NCBI RefSeq assembly: GCF_900113135.1
Contig: NZ_FOOH01000008.1
Span: 104,006-168,005, forward strand
Direction of reading: 5' to 3'
DNA: 64,000 nt
DNA from: Salegentibacter agarivorans
Lineage (GTDB): Bacteria; Bacteroidota; Bacteroidia; Flavobacteriales; Flavobacteriaceae
Shown here: piece after piece, positions 55,738-62,840 of the stretch
Layout of the letters: each line of letters begins with the position of its first letter
Numbering within the stretch: the first letter of the stretch is position 1
Translations under genes and position numbers: made by a program
The notes under the pieces: generated by a model
Database searches by the model: none
The model's input: the letters and a program-made list of their open reading frames with translations, nothing else
Told to the model about the DNA's origin: nothing

Positions 55738-55833
55738 AATTCGCCGATTTGTCGCAAATATTCCCCTAAAACCACAGGCTTTGAAAGCAATTATCACAAA
55801 TTGTAGAAATAAAGGATTCCATTATTCCTTTCC

Positions 55834-55848
55834 TCCCGCACTGCGGGA
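55834..55848 (-). promoter_or_regulatory. oriT-like palindrome, mobilisation module 1
   Basis: TCCCGCA and TGCGGGA flank one central base. In the direction of the mobilisation genes it reads TTTTGTCCCGCAG then TGCGGGAGGAAAGG. The second module has TTTTTGTCCC then TGCGGGACGAAAAGG at 61213-61237, in the same orientation relative to its genes. Confidence 0.55.
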
Positions 55849-56274
55849 CAAAACCTCATACAATTTGGCTTAAAAGCCATTGCCAAAAGCTGGGAAAAAT
55901 TTCCAGTTATGTTAGTATTCTGATGTGCAGGGCAATCGGCGAAAGTCAAAAAATGGATGCTCCTACTTAAAATTTAAATGCTGAAGTTCAGCTTTTTAAA
56001 GATACATGTTTTTTAGAAATTGAAAAAATAGTACGATAAAAATACTATTTTATTTTACCTCTATGTTATAAAAATAAAATCAATCGGTGAATTTGATTGG
56101 ATAGCAGGTCAAAATCTGAATGACCCAATTTCTCAGGAGTAGCTAGGGAGGCTGCAGATCTTCTTTCGTGCTCTCTACCTGTTTTAACAGCGCAATAAGC
56201 CCTTTCAGGATATTGTTATTTAGAGGGGATTTAAGGTCGTGCGTGCAGAATAAACAAAATTATCTCGTTCAAGG

Positions 56275-56639
56275 TTTATTCAACTTGATTCTAAGTGCTT
56301 CTTTAGTTCTTTCCCGTTCTTCTAAGATTTCTTTTTGCTCCTGAATATCGATACACATGCCAAATCATTTTAAAATTTTACCATTCTTATCATCTTTTAA
56401 TGGATAGGCACAGGCTAGGAAACTGGTGTAAGTCCCATCAAAACTTCTCAAGCTATTTCGTAAGGATTGACGCTATCCAGCGAATGTTGCCATATTTCCC
56501 AGTCACAATCATAATCGTCTGGATGAAGAACCAGAGACCAGCCTTTATCTTCAGTCTCTTCATAAGTTAAATCGATAAAATCATACCAGCGTTGGTTATA
56601 AAGGGTTTGATAACCATCTGGTTTAGTTGCCCAAACCAT
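56275..56639 (-). pseudogene. PAS-domain sensor histidine kinase, remnant
   Basis: From 56639: MVWATKPDGYQTLYNQRWYDFIDLTYEETEDKGWSLVLHPDDYDCDWEIWQHSLDS, a PAS domain. Continuation after a stop: SFDGTYTSFLACAYPLKDDKNGKILK, stop, FGMCIDIQEQKEILEERERTKEALRI, which is the PAS/PAC to helix linker of a histidine kinase. Two stops and lack of the kinase core show decay. A functional response regulator lies just beyond. Confidence 0.8.
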
Positions 56640-56851
56640 TTAGCGGCATAAGATCTATTACAAATTTAAATTCCGGGCATTTTGCTCTATAGACATTTTT
56701 GAGATATTACTCTCAGAATCGGTGATATTATACGCCATTATATAGGTTAAGATTTGGGTACTAGAACTACCAAGTAGGTTTCTCATAATTTAACAACAAG
56801 TAATTACTCAAAGAAGTAATTTTAAAAGTTTAACTATGAAAATATAAATAT

Positions 56852-57265
56852 TCAACAGGTTGACGAGTTCAATGGGCCGTTTTTAATCTCTTCAAGCTTA
56901 TTCATTTTTAAAGGTTTGGAAATAAATCCCTTTATGGCTGAATAAATTTCTGCTTCCTCCTTGAAATCTTCAATGGAGGATGAAAGCATATAGATATTAA
57001 ATTGATTCCTCACACCTTCATTAAATTTTAAAAATTCATCTAGGAATTCCCAACCACTCATAGTAGGCATATTAATATCAAGAAATAGAATAGTTGGCTG
57101 CTTCCTGTTTTCTAGTTTATATTCTTGTGCTATAAAACTAAGTGCTTCTTCAGGTACCGAAAAAATTTTGATATTTCCTTCTTTATCAAAACGTTTAATA
57201 GTAAACTCACATATCATATTATTGGTAGAATCGTCGTCTACTACCATATAGCGCTGATTATCCAT
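56852..57265 (-). CDS. Single-domain response regulator
   Basis: 137 residues: acidic pocket VVDDD (10-12), phospho-acceptor Asp63 in LFLDINMP, Ser at about 95 in MLSSS and Lys117 in ISKPLK, a complete receiver domain with no output domain. It lies downstream of the PAS-kinase remnant on the same strand, so both may come from one signalling locus. Its start abuts the receptor fragment at 57266 on the other strand. Confidence 0.88.
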   Translation of the reverse strand: MDNQRYMVVDDDSTNNMICEFTIKRFDKEGNIKIFSVPEEALSFIAQEYKLENRKQPTILFLDINMPTMSGWEFLDEFLKFNEGVRNQFNIYMLSSSIEDFKEEAEIYSAIKGFISKPLKMNKLEEIKNGPLNSSTC

Positions 57266-57751
57266 ATTCAGAAATATACTATCAATAGTTCAGGTTTTAG
57301 CTATGATGAAGTCTTTGGAATGATGGGCCGAAGTGCCGGTAGAGCAGTTTTTGGAGGAGGCGGAGCATATGATATTAATCCCGATAGGAATGAAGATTTC
57401 CTTAACCATCGTATTGGTTTTGAAGCAACAACTTACTGGCCCGAAAATGTAGTTTTTGGTAATGATATTTCTTATAATTACTTCGTAAATGTCTCTCCCG
57501 GGTTCGATAATACTTCTCTTCTATGGAATACGAGTTTGGGTTACCAATTTTTAGATGATGATGCTACTATTAAAATAAAGGTTTATGATATGTTGAATCA
57601 AAATATTGACACCCGTCGAACTATTGGAGATGATTTTATCCAGGATACCAGTAATCTAATCCTAACTCAGTATGCTATGCTTAGTTTTACTTATAAATTA
57701 GATAAATTTGGTGGTGCAAATCCTAATGAGCGAAGAAGAAATAGAAGATAA
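57266..57751 (+). pseudogene. TonB-dependent receptor/outer-membrane barrel, C-terminal fragment
   Basis: About 160 residues, beginning near NSSGFSYDEVFG, through GGAYDINPDRNEDFLNHRIGFEATTYWPENVVFGNDISYNYFVN, VYDMLNQNIDTRRTIGDDFIQDTSNLILTQYAMLSFTYKL and ending GANPNERRRNRR. The final stretch is the usual barrel closure of outer-membrane beta-barrel (carboxypeptidase-regulatory-like) receptors. No start, so it is the 3' end of a gene truncated at 57266. Confidence 0.75.
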
Positions 57752-57908
57752 TTATAAGCGTTGAATGTTAAGCCTTAAACGTATAGCCACGTAAGAGAGA
57801 TATCTATTTTCCATTGTGATTTAAACATTGTTCTTTAAAAAATCTTAATTCTCTTTCTATTCCTTCCTAAATGTTCATAGATAGTTATAGATTCAAATAA
57901 ACCTAAAG

Positions 57909-58246
57909 GGTCACTTGAATTAGCAAGAGTGATGATGAATGCCGAACTTGTAAAGGCAGGACAGACCAGAATTATGATCCATACCGTTTACAGGGATGAT
58001 TACTTAGGGGCTTTGAGACGATTGACTAGACAATCAGATTCAAAAGTATATACATATATTAGGATGTTACAAAGAGCACAGCTCTTTTATAGTACCCTAA
58101 CAGCGCATTCTATAGATGTTATGGAGAACCAACTGGAAAGGAGCAATGCTTTTAAAGAACACGATGAAGCTCAGTTCCTATTCTTACCAAATAGACTATG
58201 GATTTTAATCACTTTAATAAGTTTTATTCTTTTTTATACTTTTTGA
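57909..58246 (+). pseudogene. Fic-family protein, C-terminal fragment
   Basis: LARVMMNAELVKAGQTRIMI, TVYRDDYLGALRRLTRQSD and YIRMLQRAQLFYSTL match the C-terminus of Fic/DUF4172 AMP-transferases. The catalytic HxFx(D/E)GNGR loop would lie just upstream but is absent. An odd hydrophobic tail (LWILITLISFILFYTF) ends the frame. An apparent ATG at 57929 is internal. Confidence 0.75.
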
Positions 58247-58324
58247 GAGAGTGACAAATTAAAAAAATTGGCAAAAATGCATACTATTCAGTTGAAATAT
58301 ACATCTTAAGGTTCAGTCCTTCCC

Positions 58325-58725
58325 CAGGTGTGAAACCTGTGCAGTTTATGCACCTCGTTAACTGTAAGTACTATAACGTCAGCTGATCACTCACAGTAAA
58401 TCTTGTTCCCACCATAGATTCATACTCTGTTTCGTCTATGTCTATGAGATATCACGCGGTAAGACGTATCACTTTCATTCCATATATCCGCATCATTTAC
58501 CCCCTGTTTTCCATATAGCTTTCGGACTTTGCTTTGTATGGAAAGCTCATCCAGATCAGATATGCCTTATATAATGTTCGTGTTCCTCGGACTGGAACTT
58601 TGCAGCCGGCTTCCTTCAGATTCCACCTCACGGTGGACACCTTACCATTAACTAATGATAGGTGACTACAAACTCTCATAACGGACTTGTACAGACAAGT
58701 GATACGACCTTGCGGAGCAGCATTA
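58325..58725 (-). other. Group II intron, 5' (domain I) fragment
   Basis: Minus-strand sequence includes GTGTCCACCGTGAGGTGG, AATCTGAAGGAAGC and CAAGGTCGTATCACTTG, the domain I landmarks of bacterial group II introns. Three-prime domains and the reverse transcriptase are absent: Fic debris follows at 58246. The apparent 60-residue frame at 58497-58679 is part of this RNA, not a gene. Confidence 0.6.
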
Positions 58726-58727
58726 AA

Positions 58728-58761
58728 AAAACCGCACGAATCAAAAGATTTGTGCGGTTTT
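58728..58761 (-). terminator. Intrinsic terminator
   Basis: CCGCAC (58732-58737) pairs with GTGCGG (58752-58757), extended by A and T runs on both sides. It would end transcription of the tRNA-like region at 58785 on the minus strand. Confidence 0.75.
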
Positions 58762-58784
58762 ATTGCTAATGATTAATAGCTTAA

Positions 58785-58864
58785 GTGACCCCGGCAGGAT
58801 TCAAACCTAACTTGCGCATCTTAGAACTAGAAAGGATTACGTTGAATTATAGCTTCAAGGTCAC
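58785..58864 (-). tRNA. tRNA-like sequence, degenerate or hybrid
   Basis: On the minus strand GACCTTG can pair with CGGGGTC as an acceptor stem (with G-U pairs). TTTGAAT is a T loop, with flanking AGG and CCT partly paired. The anticodon-side segment GTTCTAA fits an anticodon loop with TCT. But the D-arm cannot be drawn and the T-stem has mismatches. It looks like the 3' half of a tRNA joined to foreign 5' sequence, as left by integration into a tRNA gene. A terminator follows. Confidence 0.4.
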
Positions 58865-59129
58865 CTTTTAGGTATCTTTAATTTTAAACTAATTTGTGGT
58901 AATTTGACTTCAATTTTCTAAAAATACAAAATTATTGGCTTTGGCGATAAAAAATGAAATTATAATTAAAGGCTGTAACACCCTACCTTCAAAAAGTAAA
59001 ATGCATTAGTTATCTCCATTAGCATAACGTTCTAGAAGCTCTCATCCAAACTTTTATTTGAAGTCAAAAAAATAGTGCTACCAGGATAATTTAAGCAGCA
59101 CTACCTATAATTAATCCAAAAACTAAGAC

Positions 59130-59456
59130 CTAAGAATTATCGTCTATTCCTGCATCGGGTGCATTCTTTTTCACTGAAGTAATTCCATTTTCCATAGCAT
59201 TTAGGGTAGTGTAAACTTCGCTTGTGCCGATAACCTGACCGTTGGTTGACTTCAGATTGAATCTATGACCAGTAGCCGTTTCTTTACGTTCAAAAAGTTC
59301 ATCCAACTGAGAATTTTTCCGAACAGACTCTATCCCATTCATACAAGAAGGCTTTGCTTTGTAGCCTTCACTGCTTAAAATCACTTGACCATTTCTGGCC
59401 TTTAGGTTAAAACGGAATTCTCCTGCTTTATCTTTTTTAATCTCAAATTTACCCAT
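59130..59456 (-). CDS. YegP-like DUF1508 protein
   Basis: 108 residues with two DUF1508 repeats: FEIKKDKAGEFRFNLKARNGQVILSSEGY and TGHRFNLKSTNGQVIGTSEVYTT, each followed by a CMNGIESVRKN or MENGITSVKKN segment. A small soluble protein of unknown role, common in plasmids and Bacteroidota elements. No partner on the same strand. Confidence 0.87.
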   Translation of the reverse strand: MGKFEIKKDKAGEFRFNLKARNGQVILSSEGYKAKPSCMNGIESVRKNSQLDELFERKETATGHRFNLKSTNGQVIGTSEVYTTLNAMENGITSVKKNAPDAGIDDNS

Positions 59457-60159
59457 AGTAATAATTGGTTTTTAATGTTCTTTTTAAAGATAAGAAAATT
59501 GAGTCAAATAAAAATCTTTAACAATTCCTTCGCTATCAGCCTAAATTTCACATAGCAATTAATACTGTTAGAATTGGTAATTACAAATACGCAGAACAGA
59601 GAATTAATATTATATAATCATTCAGCACATTAGCCTTCCGTACCTTCAGGCTAAAGAGCTTCATTCACAAGCACCGGACACAAGCGAAAAACCACCAACT
59701 TCCATTTCGCTTATTCCGCACAAAATGCGGAAATGCTTCATTCTCGGTTCTGGTTTTCCACTTAAGTCCTCTAATTGGATTTCATAATTAATTTAATTCC
59801 GTTTCCTGCTCCTTCCCTACTCTTCCTTTTTTCTATCTGAAGTACACCCGTCCCTCACTGCCCCTACCTTTTTCTGTAATGCAAAATACCAAGATTTAGA
59901 AGTTAGTCCGTACTGCATAAAGCCGGTCCCTGCGCTCCCTTTTTATAAGTCCTCCCTAATTCTAAATCTTGAAAATGTATCAGCATCAAAAAAAGGTAAC
60001 AGTGAAGGCGCTACAGGAAGTAAATCTAAAAATGGAAAAATGAAATCATACAAAATCCACAAAAAGGAAGCGGAATTAAAAAATCAAAAAAGGAAAACGC
60101 TCAGGATACAATAAGTAAATCAGTTAAAAATCAATTATAAACCTTTAAATCTTTTAGTT
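59457..60159. other. Non-coding stretch upstream of ssb with inverted repeats
   Basis: No supported gene. TTCCGCA (59714-59720) pairs with TGCGGAA (59726-59732). CAAGATTTAGAAGTTAG (59890-59906) pairs with CTAATTCTAAATCTTG (59956-59971), spanning about 50 bases. Such structure before ssb could be a single-strand promoter or replication-related site; that is inference. Confidence 0.55.
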
Positions 60160-60504
60160 ATGAAAACGCTTAGAAACACAGTACAGTTAATTGGAAACGT
60201 AGGGGAAGATCCTAAATCTCACAGGTTTGAAAACGGGATGTTGGTTTGCCGATTCTCTCTGGCCACCAATGAACAATTTTTAAAAGACGGAGAGAAAGTC
60301 CAGGAAACACAATGGCACCAGCTAGTAGCCTGGAGTAGACAGGCAGAACTTGCCAGTAAGTATATCGTTAAGGGGAAGGAAATTGCTATTAAAGGCAAAT
60401 TAACCTATCGCTCGTATAACAATGAAGCTGGAGAGAAACAGTACATCACCGAAATTCTAGTAGATGAGATCCTTTTATTGGGTAACTCCGCAAAGGATAG
60501 TTAA
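60160..60504 (+). CDS. ssb: Single-stranded DNA-binding protein
   Basis: 114 residues: NTVQLIGNVGEDPKSHRFENGMLVCRFSLATNEQF, WHQLVAWSRQAELASKYIVKGKEIAIKGKLTYRSY, an OB fold without the long acidic tail of chromosomal SSB. Typical of mobile-element SSBs that protect the incoming strand. A terminator-like hairpin separates it from the RadC-like gene. Confidence 0.92.
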   Translation: MKTLRNTVQLIGNVGEDPKSHRFENGMLVCRFSLATNEQFLKDGEKVQETQWHQLVAWSRQAELASKYIVKGKEIAIKGKLTYRSYNNEAGEKQYITEILVDEILLLGNSAKDS

Positions 60505-60514
60505 ATCAAAAAAC

Positions 60515-60550
60515 AAAGAGGGCGTCATCGTCGAAAAGTGCGCCCTCTTT
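60515..60550 (+). terminator. Terminator after ssb
   Basis: AAAGAGGGCG (60515-60524) and CGCCCTCTTT (60541-60550) form a perfect 10-bp stem with a 16-base loop, 10 bases after the ssb stop. Confidence 0.7.
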
Positions 60551-60577
60551 CATTATCTAACTTTAAACAAATCAATA

Positions 60578-61027
60578 ATGGAAACCAAAGTTAATGAAAT
60601 TGCAATAAGTTACAGCGGAAGTATTAAAACAAAATTGCTTCCCAAAATATCTTCTTCCCGTGATGCCGCCAACCTTTTTTTTGAGCATTGGGATAAACAA
60701 AATATTGAACTTTTTGAAAGTTTTAAAATGTTACTACTTAATAATTCAAACAAGGTAAAAGGTATTTATACACTTTCTACAGGTGGTATCACCGGAACTT
60801 TAGTAGATATAAGAATTGTTTTCGCGGTAGTTTTAAAGTCCGTTACGACCTCTATAATTTTAGCACATAACCATCCCTCAGGAACGCTGCAACCCAGCCT
60901 ACCTGATAAATCACTAACGGAAAAGATCAAAAAAGCAGGGGAACTTTTTGATATTAAGGTACTGGATCATTTAATACTAACTCCCGATGGGGATTACTTC
61001 AGCTTTGCCGATGAAGGCATTTTATAA
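60578..61027 (+). CDS. RadC-like JAB/MPN-domain protein
   Basis: 149 residues from the ATG at 60578 (METKVNEIAISYSGSIKT); the frame upstream runs through the ssb terminator and is not coding. The metalloprotease-like motif is complete: H97, H99, S101 and D110 in AHNHPSGTLQPSLPD. RadC-like proteins of this kind are frequent on Bacteroidota elements; function is not settled. Often found next to ssb and mobilisation genes. Confidence 0.9.
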   Translation: METKVNEIAISYSGSIKTKLLPKISSSRDAANLFFEHWDKQNIELFESFKMLLLNNSNKVKGIYTLSTGGITGTLVDIRIVFAVVLKSVTTSIILAHNHPSGTLQPSLPDKSLTEKIKKAGELFDIKVLDHLILTPDGDYFSFADEGIL

Positions 61028-61047
61028 CAGGAAATAATTAGTTTCTA

Positions 61048-61077
61048 AAACGGGATATGATTTTCATAATCCCGTTT
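61048..61077 (+). terminator. Terminator after the RadC-like gene
   Basis: AAACGGGAT (61048-61056) pairs with ATCCCGTTT (61069-61077), followed by a T run. Confidence 0.75.
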
Positions 61078-61212
61078 TTCATTTTACAGAATTCTCAATT
61101 ATTCTTCCAATTCTCTACAGTTAATTTTAAAGATTTTCTTTTTCAATCATAAAAAATGGGATTCAGTTTCTCACTAATTAAAGCGCTCTTAAATTCAATT
61201 TGATAGTTGAAA

Positions 61213-61237
61213 TTTTTGTCCCTGCGGGACGAAAAGG
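61213..61237 (+). promoter_or_regulatory. oriT-like palindrome, mobilisation module 2
   Basis: GTCCC (61218-61222) and GGGAC (61226-61230) flank TGC, with TTTTT before and GAAAAGG after. It matches the element at 55834-55848 in sequence and orientation relative to its BfmA gene, 180 bases downstream. Confidence 0.55.
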
Positions 61238-61409
61238 TAGAGCAAGAGGGTAACGGGCAGAGCCACGTTAAGAATTACCTTTTAAAATATAAACAACTGT
61301 TTAACAGCTATTTAAATAATTTTATCCAATGGTAAAAATTAAAAAGAGGCTGTTTTATTACTAAAAAACCTTGAAACCCATTGAAAAATGGTAGAAATTT
61401 TACTAAAAA

Positions 61410-61784
61410 ATGGATGAAGAATATAAAAAAGAGAAGTTCGAGACTCTAAAGATCAAGACTTCCGTAGCCAAAAAATTTAGAAGGTTCAGCCGGGCTTTAT
61501 CTAAATCTCAATCAATGACACTATTATCGATGGTAGATTTTTTTGAAATGAATAGTATTTCCCCCAATGAAATGATGGGTCCAAAAATGCAGACTCTGGA
61601 AAACCTTGTCAAAAAAAGAATAAATGCAGTAATCGCAATTTTGAAAGATATAGAGAAGAATAAAGTAAATCCCACTTTAGGCATTTTGGAATCTCTAATG
61701 GAAGCTGCAGATCCCAAAAATAACTACGAAAATCGAATAAGGGACTATGAGGAAGACGATACTCATCCTGATTTTTATAAATAA
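61410..61784 (+). CDS. BfmA/BtgA-family mobilisation accessory protein (second copy)
   Basis: 124 residues: TLKIKTSVAKKFRRFSRALSKSQSMTLLSMVDFFEMNSISPNEMMGP, then ENLVKKRINAVIAILKDIEKNKVNPTLGILESLMEAADP. It aligns in layout with the 55363 gene (KKRINAVMAVMREIEKTQTKPTVVMIQSL). The relaxase gene starts 7 bases after its stop. Confidence 0.85.
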   Translation: MDEEYKKEKFETLKIKTSVAKKFRRFSRALSKSQSMTLLSMVDFFEMNSISPNEMMGPKMQTLENLVKKRINAVIAILKDIEKNKVNPTLGILESLMEAADPKNNYENRIRDYEEDDTHPDFYK

Positions 61785-61791
61785 ACTTATT

Positions 61792-62829
61792 ATGTATATC
61801 ACTATCACACCTCAGAAACTGGGCGCAAATTATTCTCAAAGTGCCGCAGATTATGTCGATTACCTGGAAAAAGAGAATCAGCTTCCTGGTATAGAAGAAA
61901 AGGAACAGGAGCTTTTTTTCAATCAGGAGGAGGATGGAATTTCTCCGGAAATGGTTGTAAAGGAAATAGATGCCAATACTGCCAAACTGGAAAAGATGGA
62001 ACCGAAATTTTATTCTATTACTGTAAACCCTTCACAATATGAGTTGAAAAAACTACAAAACAGTTCTGAAGCTTTAAAACAATATACCAGAGCAATTATG
62101 AAAGATTATTCCTCCAGTTTTAATCGAGAGATTAATGGTAGACCAATTAATGTAAACGACATTAAATATTTCGCAAAGATAGAACACCACAGAGCATTTA
62201 AAGGCACCGATTACCAAGTAAGGGAAAATCAGCCTTATGCCACAAAAATACTGGAACTTAAAAATGAAATTCGGAAAATAGAACGTGGTGAAATGCAAGG
62301 CAGCATAAGATCCAGGGAACAGCAGATTATTAATTTGGAAAGGGAAGCTCCCCACCAGCAAAACGGTCAACGTATTGCCCAGGGAATGCTTAAGGATGGA
62401 AAACAGAGCCATATTCATATTATTGTAAGCCGAAAGGATGTTTCCAATTCCCATAGCCTATCGCCTGGTAGTAAATACAAAGTTTCTGAGGTTGAACTGA
62501 ATGGTAAACTGGTGAAAAGAGGATTTAACAGGGATGATTTTTTCAAAAAAGCAGAAAAGACATTTGATAAACAATTTCAATATCAACGTAATTTTGTAGA
62601 AACTTACCAGGCCAGGAAAGATTTTATAAAGAGTCCGAAAGCATATTTTTCTGCTATTATGGGATTGCCCGCATCTGAAAAAGCCCTGGCAATAAAAATG
62701 CTTAGAGAAACCGGTATCCCCTTGCCGCCTGTAATTCCTCTTTCTAAAGCCCAGCTAAGCGTGAAACTGATAAAAACAATTCAGAAAGGCATCCTAACAG
62801 CTTCAAGATCTGCATCAATAGGAATTTAA
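61792..62829 (+). CDS. DUF5712-type relaxase (second copy)
   Basis: 345 residues from the ATG at 61792 (MYITITPQKLGANYSQSAADYVDYLEKEN), not the 61747 start. HIHIIVSRKD is intact. Strong similarity to the 54317 gene over the whole length (for example VREIDINTAKLKK versus VKEIDANTAKLEK). Coupling protein follows after 11 bases. Two full relaxases in 7 kb implies two transfer systems or a duplication. Confidence 0.88.
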   Translation: MYITITPQKLGANYSQSAADYVDYLEKENQLPGIEEKEQELFFNQEEDGISPEMVVKEIDANTAKLEKMEPKFYSITVNPSQYELKKLQNSSEALKQYTRAIMKDYSSSFNREINGRPINVNDIKYFAKIEHHRAFKGTDYQVRENQPYATKILELKNEIRKIERGEMQGSIRSREQQIINLEREAPHQQNGQRIAQGMLKDGKQSHIHIIVSRKDVSNSHSLSPGSKYKVSEVELNGKLVKRGFNRDDFFKKAEKTFDKQFQYQRNFVETYQARKDFIKSPKAYFSAIMGLPASEKALAIKMLRETGIPLPPVIPLSKAQLSVKLIKTIQKGILTASRSASIGI

Positions 62830-62840
62830 ATCAACCAGCT

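Noticed and set aside
58497..58679. 60-residue minus-strand open frame
   Set aside because: It is part of the domain I-like intron RNA and not a plausible protein.
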